A stretch of 64,000 nt of DNA from CALMEC01 sp964434425 (GTDB lineage: Bacteria; Actinomycetota; Thermoleophilia; Miltoncostaeales; Miltoncostaeaceae), in the NCBI GenBank assembly GCA_964434425.1, contig CAYSVH010000015.1, positions 10,720 through 74,719 on the forward strand. Direction: 5' to 3'. Shown piece by piece: positions 17,210-25,386 of this stretch (its first letter is position 1; each line of letters starts with the position of its first letter). The translations under genes were made by a program, and so were the position numbers. The notes beneath the pieces are model-generated. The model had not been told where the DNA came from and made no database searches. It saw only the letters and a program-made list of their open reading frames with translations.

Positions 17210-17781
17210 TGAGCTTTCAGCCGTTGAAACTCGTCGTCAGCGGACCCGTGGGCTCCGGTAAGACGACGTTCATCCAGACGCTCTCCGAGACCGAGGTCGT
17301 CTCGACGGACGAGGAGGCCAGCGAGGACATCGGTAAGGCCAGCACGACCGTCGCCCTCGACTTCGGCACCGTCCACATCGACGACACCCTGCTGTTCCTC
17401 TTCGGCACCCCCGGCCAGGAACGCTTCGACTTCATGTGGGACGTGCTCTGCGAGGGTGCCCTCGGCCTGCTCGTCCTCGTGTCGGCGAGCAAGCCGAGCG
17501 ACTTCCGCCACTCACGTCACATCCTCGAGTTCATCTCGTCCCGGTATGCACTCCCGTACGTCGTCGGCGTGACCCATCAGGACGAACCGGGCGCATGGGC
17601 GGCGGAGGACGTCGGCATGTACTTCGATGCGGCGGACGACCTCATCATCGGGTGCGACGCGCGCGACCGCATGTCGGCCGAGTACGCCCTCTCGACGCTC
17701 CTGTCCGTGATCCACGATCAGCCGGACAGCGGTCCCCCGTACCCGGTCGACTCGTCGGTCAGCCCTCGCGTGGGTTTCTGA
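17209..17781 (+). CDS. Small Ras-like GTPase (bacterial Rup/MglA-type)
   Basis: 190 residues. G1 is SGPVGSGKTT (11-20), G3 is GTPGQER (66-72) and the G4 position reads THQD (122-125) instead of NKxD. This pattern is typical of bacterial GTPases paired with DUF4388 or roadblock proteins. The preceding gene is coupled by a one-base overlap. The likely role is a signalling switch, with the DUF4388 protein as regulator or effector. No roadblock/LC7 partner is found in the window, so the usual GTPase-activating partner is either elsewhere or absent. Confidence 0.88.
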   Translation: MSFQPLKLVVSGPVGSGKTTFIQTLSETEVVSTDEEASEDIGKASTTVALDFGTVHIDDTLLFLFGTPGQERFDFMWDVLCEGALGLLVLVSASKPSDFRHSRHILEFISSRYALPYVVGVTHQDEPGAWAAEDVGMYFDAADDLIIGCDARDRMSAEYALSTLLSVIHDQPDSGPPYPVDSSVSPRVGF

Positions 17782-17851
17782 GTCGCGACGTTCCCGGGGG
17801 TCCGACGGCGACGCGGTCCCGCTTCGGGCAGTACGGCGGGCGGTGTCCGAA

Positions 17852-17875
17852 AACCGGCGACCGCGGTCGCCGGTT
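17852..17875. terminator. Perfect 24-bp palindrome, bidirectional terminator candidate
   Basis: AACCGGCGACCG (17852-17863) is followed directly by its exact reverse complement (17864-17875). It sits between the convergent GTPase and SRPBCC genes and is preceded by an A run (GAAAA) that would give U residues on the minus-strand transcript. Confidence 0.6.
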
Positions 17876-17926
17876 CGCCCGTATCGCCTCCGGCGCCGTC
17901 ACCCGGTGTGAGCGGCGATCTCCGGA

Positions 17927-18442
17927 TCAGACCTCGCGCTGCGTCGGTGCACCGGAGCGTGGCCGCCGTGATGCGCCATGGGCGCCCGGCGTTCCCGGCT
18001 CGGCGTCCGGCTCGGCTCGAAGGCTCCGGGCGAGTGCCGTGAGCGTTCCGCTCCAGAGGAGGCCCTGCGTCTTCTCGGGAAACACGAGCCGGTAGGCGAA
18101 CCCCATGATGCCCGTGGAATGCGTGGTCAGCGTGACGGCGGTCCCACCGGTCCGCAGCGTCTCGAGCCGGATGGTGAGGGGCGCCCGGACGCCGAACGCC
18201 CGGACCATCCAGGAGAGTTCGTCCGGCCGGATCACCGTGGTGACGCGCGGCTCGGTCCAGAACAGCCGCCCCCGGGGATGACGGAGCTTCATGCGGACGC
18301 GAGCGCCGGGCTGGAGTGCCGGCTTCTCCATCACGACCTCGGCGCATGCCGGATTCCATTCGGGCCAGGTGGCCACGTCGCTCAGGCGGTCCCACGTGGT
18401 GACGATGTCCGCCTCGGTTTGGATGGTGACCGTGATCGACAT
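17927..18442 (-). CDS. SRPBCC (START-like) domain protein
   Basis: 171 residues. The first 145 follow the polyketide-cyclase/START pattern: VTIQTEADIVTTWDRLSDVATWPEWNPACAEV, then alternating beta strands and a C-terminal helix (LLWSGTLTALARSLRAEPDAE). Such domains bind hydrophobic ligands in a deep pocket; ligand unknown. The last 30 residues are Pro/Arg-rich and probably disordered. A DUF1385 gene upstream reads the same way, with 105 bases between. Confidence 0.78.
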   Translation of the reverse strand: MSITVTIQTEADIVTTWDRLSDVATWPEWNPACAEVVMEKPALQPGARVRMKLRHPRGRLFWTEPRVTTVIRPDELSWMVRAFGVRAPLTIRLETLRTGGTAVTLTTHSTGIMGFAYRLVFPEKTQGLLWSGTLTALARSLRAEPDAEPGTPGAHGASRRPRSGAPTQREV

Positions 18443-18547
18443 GGCTAGGACACGGGGTCGTGGATGTGGGGTGCGTCACCGGTGGGTGCGGGGTGCCGCT
18501 CGGCACGTGGACCGCGCCGCGAGATCACGGAACCGGCCATCCCAGGA

Positions 18548-19360
18548 TCAGGTGACACCCTCGACACGGAGGATCTCGTCCATCGCCGCGCGGCCGACGA
18601 CCATCTCGCCGGGTCCGGGTTCGCGGGTGGCGAACCGCGCTTGGATGGTGTGCCCGACACGGTGCACGGCGCGTGCGACCGGGTGGTTCGGCCGGCGGTG
18701 GGCGAAGGCGAACAGCTCGACGGCCGCGCCCACGCTGACCAGCGATCCGGTCATGCGCAGTGCCGCGGTCGGCTGGGGTGCCAGGCGCCGGATGGCGGTG
18801 TTGACGATGACCGTGAACACCATGAGGGGGAGCACGAGGTTCGTGCCGCACCGCATGTGCTCCTTGGGGTGCGCCGCGGCTCGCGCCACCTCGGATGGTC
18901 CTCCGGCCTCGTATGCGGCGATGCTCTTGTGCTCGACGGCGTGCCACGTGGCCGCGTGCGAACCCTGCAGCGTGGCGACGGCCGGCGCCAGGCCGGCGAG
19001 GGCGCCGACGGATTCCTGGATGAGCGCGGACCGCGAGGTGCGGCGGACGATGGACGCGACCAGGGCGGAGCCCGCGACGGCCGCGACGACCCGGACGTTC
19101 TCCATGGCCAGCCGCGCCCCGGGCGTGTTCACCCGGGCGACGGGGACGACGGCCACCGACTCGACCATGCGAAGAGCGCCGCGGATGACGGGGATCCTCC
19201 CCAGCGGACCGAGTGTGAAGCGGGGCTTCGGGCCGGACGAGACGACGATCTCGCCGCCTCCGTCGCGCACGGCGACGGCCCAGTGGGTCGGCCCGTGAAC
19301 GAGGAGTCCGTTGGCGAGCGCCATGCCTCCGAGTCGCGGGCCCTCGTTCGAATCGCTCAT
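18548..19360 (-). CDS. DUF1385 family membrane protein
   Basis: 270 residues. DUF1385 features are GGMALANGLLVHGPTHWAVAVRDGGGEIVV near the start, IPVIRGALRMVESV, a membrane segment around VVAAVAGSALVASIV, and WHAVEHKSIAAYEAG followed by HMRCGTNLVLPLMVFTVIVNTAI. The His/Glu-rich HAVEHK and the HMRCGTN motif are the family hallmarks. The family is common in Firmicutes and actinobacteria, is often near prfA or thyX-like genes and has no settled function. The start MSDSNEG at 19358-19360 is chosen; the frame extends 45 codons further without similarity. Confidence 0.85.
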   Translation of the reverse strand: MSDSNEGPRLGGMALANGLLVHGPTHWAVAVRDGGGEIVVSSGPKPRFTLGPLGRIPVIRGALRMVESVAVVPVARVNTPGARLAMENVRVVAAVAGSALVASIVRRTSRSALIQESVGALAGLAPAVATLQGSHAATWHAVEHKSIAAYEAGGPSEVARAAAHPKEHMRCGTNLVLPLMVFTVIVNTAIRRLAPQPTAALRMTGSLVSVGAAVELFAFAHRRPNHPVARAVHRVGHTIQARFATREPGPGEMVVGRAAMDEILRVEGVT

Positions 19361-19412
19361 CCCGCCGAATCTAGCGGCCTCGTCGGGACGATGGCGACTG
19401 TCACGGTCGCAT

Positions 19413-21005
19413 TCAGGCACGGCGGGACTCCTGTCGGGCTTCCTGGGCGAGGCGTCCCGTGGTGGGGGTGCTGTGGTCGACGTACTCCATGGCATCGGCC
19501 AACGCCTCGTGCCCCGCCACCCGGCGGATCTGTTCGTGCATCTGCTGCGCGACGAGCCGGTACGACGTGTGTCCCTGGGGCTGACTGCGGAGCTCGATGA
19601 GGTGCATGGCCTCGCGGGCGTTCATGATCATCGTGAAGCGGATACGGTGCGCGAGCGTCACGGCATAGCCGGCCTCCTGCCCGAACTCGGGGAGAAGCGC
19701 GCTCCAGAGTGATGCGCACCGCTCCTGGGAGGCCCGGTAGAGGTCCTCTGCGCCGGCGGCCACGACCTCGTCGGGGACGTCATATCCCAGTTCGGCGGTG
19801 AGGGGTTGCGCCTGTAGTGACAGCATGCGGTGACGCTGCAGATCACGGTACGCGCCGTAGTCGCAGACGATCTCGAAGGTGTACGTGGTCGCCTCGAAAG
19901 CGCGTCCCGGACGCTCGCGTCGGTCGGCCCGTCGGCCGACGTAGGCCTGAAGAGCCTCGCGCCGGGTCGGTCGGCTGAGGCCCTGGACCTTTTTCCGCAC
20001 CTCGCCCAGGGGACGGCCGCTCCCCGGCCACAGGATGTGGGTGAGAACGCGGTCCTCCCCGTCCGGGTCGAACTCGACCAGGCGCACGGCGGGGCCGTCG
20101 GCGGTGGCGGGGATGTCCTCGAAGAGGCGGCGTGCCACGGCGGTGGTCGCCCGTTCGTTCTCCTCCATGTAGCGCGCGTGGCGCACTCCGCGATCGGGAC
20201 GGTCGACCCGGGTGAGGAACGCGGGCACCACCTTGCGCAGTTCGGTCAGCATCCGCTCGCCGCACTCCCGCGCCTCGGCCAGCGGGCCGGCCTGCATCCG
20301 GACGAGCAGCGCTTCGAGCGCCTGTCCGGATCCGAAGATGCCGACGTTCGCACGCGTGGCGGCGGGCAGGAGACCGCGCAGGGCATCGAGGGCGCCGGCG
20401 CGGATCGCCCGATCGCGGGCCGCGGGTGGCGTGGTGGGGTCCTGAGGAACGCCGCGGCCGATGTGATCGACCAGGACGGGGATGAGCGCCGAGTAGTCCT
20501 CGAACGCGGCGTCCATCGCGGCGACGTACGCGGGCCCCAGTTCGGGGTGGCCCATGATCGTGGTCGGCCGGTGGTAGCGGAACTCCCCGCCCGGGCGGTC
20601 GTCGAGGCGGATATACCGCGTCGACTGCTCGAGGTACGACGCCAGCCGGCCCCATTCGAGGACCTTCGTGAGCAGGTTGGACGCGCCCTCGACGGCGACG
20701 TGCGCGGCGCCGAGCTGGGCGACGGAGTCGTCGCCGTATTCGGCGAGCACCCGGTCATAGAGGCTCTCCGCACGGTTCACGCCGACCGCCGAGCCGTCCG
20801 TTGCGGCTTCGGGTGACTCCTCAGAGGGGAGGAACTCATCGAGCAGGAGGCGCCGGAGCGACTTCGGGCTTCGGCTGTAGCGGGCGAACAGTGCGCCCTT
20901 GACGACGTCCGGGAGGTTCGTGAGAACGAACACCGGTCCGTCGACGCTCGTCACGTAGGGGGCGATGCGTCGGCGTTCGTCCGGTGTGAGGTCGTCGGTC
21001 ACCAC
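19413..21005 (-). CDS. Two-domain ThyX-like protein (flavin-dependent thymidylate synthase family)
   Basis: 530 residues made of two ThyX-like halves (about 85-260 and 370-525). The canonical ThyX signature is RHRxxSxxxxSxR. The first half has WGRLASYLEQSTR (118-130), keeping the S-x4-S-x-R part but not R-H-R. The second half has RHRMLSLQAQPLT (391-403), keeping R-H-R and the first Ser but with Pro and Thr where Ser and Arg belong. Each half also has the ThyX C-terminal N-A-R/G-S helix (FGSGQALEALLVRMQ and MNAREAMHLIELR). No thyA is in the window. It could be an active composite enzyme or a regulatory homologue. Confidence 0.8.
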   Translation of the reverse strand: MVTDDLTPDERRRIAPYVTSVDGPVFVLTNLPDVVKGALFARYSRSPKSLRRLLLDEFLPSEESPEAATDGSAVGVNRAESLYDRVLAEYGDDSVAQLGAAHVAVEGASNLLTKVLEWGRLASYLEQSTRYIRLDDRPGGEFRYHRPTTIMGHPELGPAYVAAMDAAFEDYSALIPVLVDHIGRGVPQDPTTPPAARDRAIRAGALDALRGLLPAATRANVGIFGSGQALEALLVRMQAGPLAEARECGERMLTELRKVVPAFLTRVDRPDRGVRHARYMEENERATTAVARRLFEDIPATADGPAVRLVEFDPDGEDRVLTHILWPGSGRPLGEVRKKVQGLSRPTRREALQAYVGRRADRRERPGRAFEATTYTFEIVCDYGAYRDLQRHRMLSLQAQPLTAELGYDVPDEVVAAGAEDLYRASQERCASLWSALLPEFGQEAGYAVTLAHRIRFTMIMNAREAMHLIELRSQPQGHTSYRLVAQQMHEQIRRVAGHEALADAMEYVDHSTPTTGRLAQEARQESRRA

Positions 21006-21056
21006 CGGGTCATCGTATAGGGCTGCTTTGCCCCGACGACGGACGAAAAACGTGGT

Positions 21057-21083
21057 GGGCCGGCCGACGGTGCCGGCCGGCCC
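21057..21083 (-). terminator. Intrinsic terminator of the cold-shock gene
   Basis: On the minus strand GGGCCGGC pairs with GCCGGCCC (complement of 21057-21064 and 21076-21083), followed about 10 bases later by TTTTT. It lies just past the csp stop and before the ThyX-like gene. Confidence 0.65.
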
Positions 21084-21092
21084 GAGACGAAC

Positions 21093-21299
21093 CTAGGCGA
21101 GGAGCGTCACGTTGGTCGCGAGCGGGCCCTTAGCGCCCTCCGAGACGTCAAAGCTCACGCGCTGACCCTCGTTCGCGGTGCGGTATCCCTCCACCTGGAT
21201 CTCACGGAAGTGGAGGAAGAGATCCTTGCCACCATCATCCGGGGTGATGAATCCGTAACCCTTCTCGGCAGAGAACCACTTCACTACACCTTCTGGCAT
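21093..21299 (-). CDS. cspA: Cold-shock family RNA chaperone
   Basis: 68 residues from the ATG at 21297-21299. The OB fold shows the RNP1 motif KGYGFI and RNP2 DLFLHF, with GVVKWFSAEKGYGFITPDDGGKDLFLHFREI at the start. It binds single-stranded RNA and melts structure. AAGGA lies 8 bases before this ATG; an in-frame ATG three codons upstream would overlap that site, so the shorter start is preferred. The product ends NVTLLA, as in actinobacterial Csp. Confidence 0.95.
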   Translation of the reverse strand: MPEGVVKWFSAEKGYGFITPDDGGKDLFLHFREIQVEGYRTANEGQRVSFDVSEGAKGPLATNVTLLA

Positions 21300-21648
21300 T
21301 TCAACCATCCTTATTCGGCGAGCCGGTCAGCCACTGTCGCCGCTTGGTCGACGCCACCACCCGATCCCGCAATCTCACATCCCGACAACCGGGTGCACGG
21401 GGGAGAATAGCGTGTCCGTCGGATCGAGACGTGTCGCACCGGTGAATCTGGTAACGGATCGGTGCCGAAGGGGCCTCGGTTCGGCGCTTACAGGGCGCTG
21501 GTGACGGTGGCGGAACGCCTTCCGGAGGACGGCGAGACCATGCGATGCCGGGGCCGCGGACCTGTGTTCCGGAGTCCCTGAGGCAAGGGTTGAATGCTCA
21601 CCGATCCAGCCCAGCGGTAGGTGGCTCTCGCCATCTAGCCTGTCGCGC
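21300..21648. other. Divergent intergenic region (csp / gloA)
   Basis: About 350 bases. It should contain the csp promoter and 5' leader (minus) and the glyoxalase promoter (plus). I see no tRNA, riboswitch or clear operator. Confidence 0.45.
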
Positions 21649-22038
21649 ATGGGCACCTACCTTCACACCATGTACCGGATCACCGACCCCGAGCGGTCCC
21701 GGGCCTTCTACGAGGCGCTGGGGTTCACGCCGAGCCGCTCCGTGGACATCGTCCGTGGCGGTGAGGTCGAGGCCACCAATCACTTCTTCTCGATGGGCGA
21801 CCAGAGGGACGTCCTCGAGCTGACCTACAACCACGACGGGCGCTCCTACGACATGGGCACGGCCTACGGCCACATCGCCGTCGGGGTGCCCGACCTGGAC
21901 GCCACCCTTGAGCGCCTCGCCGGGCAGGGCATCGAACCGGAGAAGCCGCCGTACCGGGTGCGCGAGGGCGGCTCGCGCCTGTGCTTCGTGCGCGACCCGG
22001 ATCACTACAGGGTGGAGCTGATCGAGCGATCGTCCTGA
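21649..22038 (+). CDS. gloA: Glyoxalase I (lactoylglutathione lyase-type VOC protein)
   Basis: 129 residues, normal for bacterial GloA. Metal ligands fit His6 (TYLHTMYR), Glu57 (VLELTYN), His75 (GHIAVGV) and Glu123 (YRVELIE). It would isomerise the hemithioacetal of methylglyoxal and a low-molecular thiol. Actinobacteria lacking glutathione use mycothiol or other thiols, so the co-substrate here is open. The gene is monocistronic with a good ATG. Confidence 0.88.
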   Translation: MGTYLHTMYRITDPERSRAFYEALGFTPSRSVDIVRGGEVEATNHFFSMGDQRDVLELTYNHDGRSYDMGTAYGHIAVGVPDLDATLERLAGQGIEPEKPPYRVREGGSRLCFVRDPDHYRVELIERSS

Positions 22039-22204
22039 CTCCGTCGACGCGTCACCCCGGTCGCTCGGCGGCCGGATGGCGCGTCACCCCTCCAACGCGG
22101 AGCCCTCCACCGTGCCCGTCACCGGAGCGCGTGGCCGGCGTAGAGATGCTGTGCGGCTTCACCCGTCCCCTGTGGCACGTGTGCGAGCATGCTGCTACCG
22201 TGTC

Positions 22205-22225
22205 GAAACGAAAGGTTTTCGTTTC
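22205..22225. promoter_or_regulatory. Operator palindrome upstream of the TetR-MMPL operon
   Basis: GAAACGAAA (22205-22213), a GGT centre and TTTCGTTTC (22217-22225) form a perfect 9-bp inverted repeat. It ends 45 bases before the TetR start, so it is the probable binding site for autoregulation. It is also AT-rich against a GC-rich background. Confidence 0.75.
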
Positions 22226-22270
22226 TATGCGCCCGGAGTCGGTGGGCGAAAACGCGAGAGCAGGGGACAG

Positions 22271-22861
22271 GTGGCCAACTACCTCACCGAGACACGCATC
22301 GACGAGATCATGACCGTGGTGGAGGATCTGATCGCCGAGCACGGCTACGAGGGCGTGCGCGTCGACCAGATCGCCAAGGCGGCTCGCACCAGCACGGCGA
22401 CGATCTACCGCAACTGGGGATCGAAGTCCGGTCTGGCCGTTGGTCTGCTGGCCGAGGGCGCCGTGGCACGCTCACGGCAGACACCCGACACGGGGTCGCT
22501 CATCTCGGATCTGCACGCCCTGATCGACACCGGATCGGACGTGCGTGTGCGCGGTATCCGGATCCTCATCTCCATCGCACTCGCCATGCGTGACGACGAG
22601 GACCTGGCCCGCGCCTATCGTGAGAAGGGGCTCCCGGCCCTTGTCGGCGTGGTCGACGCCGTCGTGCAGCGAGCGGTGGTACGCGGAGAGATCGATCGCG
22701 ACGTGCCCGTGCTCGGCCTGCTCACCACCCTCATCCTCAGTCCGCTCGTCGTGTCGGGATTCCTCCTGGACGGCGATGTCGGTGCTGCCGAGGGCCATGA
22801 ATTCATCGATCTCGTCATCGCTCCGCTTCTGCGTCCCCACCTCACCCGAAGGGCTGGCTGA
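22271..22861 (+). CDS. TetR family transcriptional regulator
   Basis: 196 residues from a GTG at 22271. The N-terminal HTH is clear: IDEIMTVVEDLIAEHGYEGVRVDQIAKAARTSTATIYRNWGSKSGLAVGLL, ending with the TetR IYxxxxSK pattern. The rest is an all-helical ligand-binding and dimerisation domain. The stop shares a base with the MMPL transporter ATG. The usual logic is repression of its own operon, relieved by a substrate of the pump; the palindrome at 22205-22225 fits. Start is uncertain, as other GTG codons occur upstream. Confidence 0.88.
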   Translation: MANYLTETRIDEIMTVVEDLIAEHGYEGVRVDQIAKAARTSTATIYRNWGSKSGLAVGLLAEGAVARSRQTPDTGSLISDLHALIDTGSDVRVRGIRILISIALAMRDDEDLARAYREKGLPALVGVVDAVVQRAVVRGEIDRDVPVLGLLTTLILSPLVVSGFLLDGDVGAAEGHEFIDLVIAPLLRPHLTRRAG

Positions 22862-25200
22862 TGTCCTGGTTCCTCTATCGCGTCGGACGGTTCTCGTTCC
22901 GGCGACGCTGGTTCGTTCTGATCACGTGGCTCATCATCCTGACCGGGATGGGCGTCGGCGCGGCGACTCTGTCGGGCCCGACGTCCAACACGTTCACCAT
23001 GCCGGGCATGGAGTCCACGGAGGCGTTCGAGCTGATGAACGAACGCACACCGGGAGCCGCTGCCGACGGTGCCTCGGCACGCGTCGTCTTCCAGGCGCCC
23101 GAGAGAGAACGGCTCGCGGACCATCGCGCAGCGGTGGATGACGTCCTCGCCGAGCTCCAGAACGAGCACGTCGTCGCGACGACGACACCGTTCGACACCG
23201 GTGCCGTGAGCGAGGACGGACGCACGGGGTATGCCACGATCGCGTACGACGCGCAGGCCTCCGAGCTGCCGGAATCCGTCCGCGCCGGATTCGATGCCGT
23301 GGCATCGGACGGATCCTCCGGCGCGCTCATCGTCGCGGTCGGCGGCGACGCCAACGAGGCGCCCCCGCACAGCGGCGTGGCGGAGGCGATCGGCATCCTC
23401 ATCGCGGCGATCGTGCTCGCGATCACGCTCGGCACTCTCCGCGCCGCGGGCATGTCGCTTCTGAGCGCCCTCATCGGTGTCGGCATCGGCCTTCTCGGCA
23501 TCACGGCGGCCACGGGCCTCGTCGACCTGGGCTCGACCACGTCGGCGCTCGCCACCATGCTGGGGCTCGCCGTCGGTATCGACTACGCGCTGTTCATCGT
23601 GTCGCGCTACCGGCACGAACTGAAGGCGGGACGTGCTCCGGACGATGCGGCCGGCGTGGCCGTGGGAACGGCGGGATCGGCGGTCGTCTTCGCCGGTCTT
23701 ACGGTGATCATCGCGCTCTGCGGTCTCGCGGTCGCGCAGATCGGGTTTCTCACCGAGATGGGCTTGGCCGCGGCGCTGACCGTCGCCGTGGTTGTTCTCA
23801 TCGCGCTGACGCTCATGCCCGCGCTTCTCGGTTTCGCCGGACGGAAGGTGCTGACAAGCCGCGTCGGGTGGCTGCGCCACCGTCAGGAACGGCTGACCGC
23901 CGCCGGCGGGCGGACCATGGGCCGCGCGTGGGGCAACCTCGTGGTCCGGCGCCGGTGGCAGCTTCTCGTCGGTGGGCTCCTCGTCGCCGGTCTCGTGGCG
24001 ATCCCCGTGCGTTCTCTCGAACTGGCCCTCCCGGATCAGGGCACGGCGTCCAAGGGATCGCAGGCACGGATCGCGTATGACCTGATCAGTGAGAACTTCG
24101 GTCCGGGCGCCAACGGTCCGCTCATCGTCCTGGTCGACACGGCGGACTCCCCGGATCCTCGGGCCGCCATCACCCGTACCACGGCCGCGGTGCTCGGGGT
24201 GGGTGATCCGGCCGCCGTCATTCCGCCGGTGCCCGCCACGGCAGACGCGAAGGCTCAGGAGGCGTTCGACGCGCGCCTGGAACAGACGGGCTACGGCCTG
24301 ATCACCGTCATCCCGAAGACGGGTCCGTCCGACGCGGACACGGCCGCCCTCGTTTCGCAGATCCGCGATGGCGTGCGTGACGTTCCCGCAGAAACCGGGG
24401 CACGGGTCATGGTCACCGGTCAAACGGCCGTCGGCGTGGACGTCTCGGACAACCTCGGCGATGCGTTTCCGAAGTACCTCGCGGTGGTCGTCGGCCTGGC
24501 CTTCCTGCTCCTCATGGTGATCTTCCGTTCGGTCCTCATCCCGTTGAAGGCCGTCGCCGGATTCCTGGTCTCGGTGATGTTCGCCCTGGGCGGGCTGGTC
24601 GCGGTCGCCCAGTGGGGTTGGGGTGCCGGGCTGATCGGCATCGACACCCCCGGTCCCATCCTCAGCTTCCTGCCGCTGCTCCTGACCGGCATCCTCTTCG
24701 GTCTTGCCATGGACTACGAGATCTTCCTCGTGTCGCGTATGCACGAGGAGCGGTCGCACGGTGCCGAGCACCGGCGGTCCATCGTTCTCGGGTTCCAGCA
24801 CAGCGCACGTGTCGTCGTCGCCGCGGCGATCATCATGATCGGCGTGTTCGGAGGCTTCGCCTTCGCGCAGGATCCGATCGTGAAGACGATCGGCCTCGCG
24901 CTGGCGCTGGGGGTACTTGCCGATGCGTTCCTCGTCCGCATGCTCCTGGTACCGGCCGTCATGACCATCACGGGGGATCGCATCTGGTGGATGCCCCGCT
25001 GGCTCGACCGCATCCTTCCCGACCTGGACATCGAGGGGCACGCCCTGGCACGGCATCTCGGTCGCGACGTCGGCGGAGCGGCGGTGGGCGATCCGGTGGA
25101 CGAGCACGGGGATCCGGACATCGCGCCGGATGGGACGTCCGAGCGCGATGGGAGAGGCACTCCGCCCGCGGGTGACCGATCCGGGGACGATGCGACGTAG
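22861..25200 (+). CDS. MMPL family (RND-superfamily) transporter
   Basis: 779 residues. Two repeats, each with one N-terminal helix, a large periplasmic loop and a block of five helices. MMPL signatures are LAVGIDYALFIVSRYRHEL in the first half and FGLAMDYEIFLVSRMHEE in the second, each holding the Asp-Tyr pair used for proton relay. The extracytoplasmic loops are 150-200 residues. It is a proton-driven exporter of lipids or hydrophobic drugs. The C-terminal tail (about 70 residues) is acidic, Gly-rich and probably disordered. It is coupled to a TetR regulator. Confidence 0.92.
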   Translation: MSWFLYRVGRFSFRRRWFVLITWLIILTGMGVGAATLSGPTSNTFTMPGMESTEAFELMNERTPGAAADGASARVVFQAPERERLADHRAAVDDVLAELQNEHVVATTTPFDTGAVSEDGRTGYATIAYDAQASELPESVRAGFDAVASDGSSGALIVAVGGDANEAPPHSGVAEAIGILIAAIVLAITLGTLRAAGMSLLSALIGVGIGLLGITAATGLVDLGSTTSALATMLGLAVGIDYALFIVSRYRHELKAGRAPDDAAGVAVGTAGSAVVFAGLTVIIALCGLAVAQIGFLTEMGLAAALTVAVVVLIALTLMPALLGFAGRKVLTSRVGWLRHRQERLTAAGGRTMGRAWGNLVVRRRWQLLVGGLLVAGLVAIPVRSLELALPDQGTASKGSQARIAYDLISENFGPGANGPLIVLVDTADSPDPRAAITRTTAAVLGVGDPAAVIPPVPATADAKAQEAFDARLEQTGYGLITVIPKTGPSDADTAALVSQIRDGVRDVPAETGARVMVTGQTAVGVDVSDNLGDAFPKYLAVVVGLAFLLLMVIFRSVLIPLKAVAGFLVSVMFALGGLVAVAQWGWGAGLIGIDTPGPILSFLPLLLTGILFGLAMDYEIFLVSRMHEERSHGAEHRRSIVLGFQHSARVVVAAAIIMIGVFGGFAFAQDPIVKTIGLALALGVLADAFLVRMLLVPAVMTITGDRIWWMPRWLDRILPDLDIEGHALARHLGRDVGGAAVGDPVDEHGDPDIAPDGTSERDGRGTPPAGDRSGDDAT

Positions 25201-25352
25201 TGTCCCGCGCCCGGTGTCCGTCGGCACGTGCACCCGCGATGAGATGCACGCGGCGGATCACCCCGCAATGCCGGTACGGGACACGAGTTGCCCACGCCGG
25301 GAATGACGTGGTGGCTGTCGACGAACCGGATACCCCGATTCAGGATCCTCGG

Positions 25353-25383
25353 GTGATTCCACGCCGCGTGGGCACGGAATCAC
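25353..25383. repeat. Imperfect palindrome with ATTCCACG ends, copy 1
   Basis: GTGATTCC (25353-25360) pairs with GGAATCAC (25376-25383); inside, CCACGC faces GCGTGG. The first 11 bases, GTGATTCCACG, recur at 57165-57175 at the start of another palindrome. It lies between the convergent MMPL and rarA genes and ends three bases before the rarA stop, so it may serve as a terminator. Confidence 0.5.
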
Positions 25384-25386
25384 TCC

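Noticed and set aside
22615..25233. Very long open frame (about 870 codons) on the minus strand opposite the MMPL gene
   Set aside because: It mirrors the codon pattern of the MMPL gene, has no known motif and is rich in Arg/His/Asp as expected from antisense of GC-rich coding DNA.
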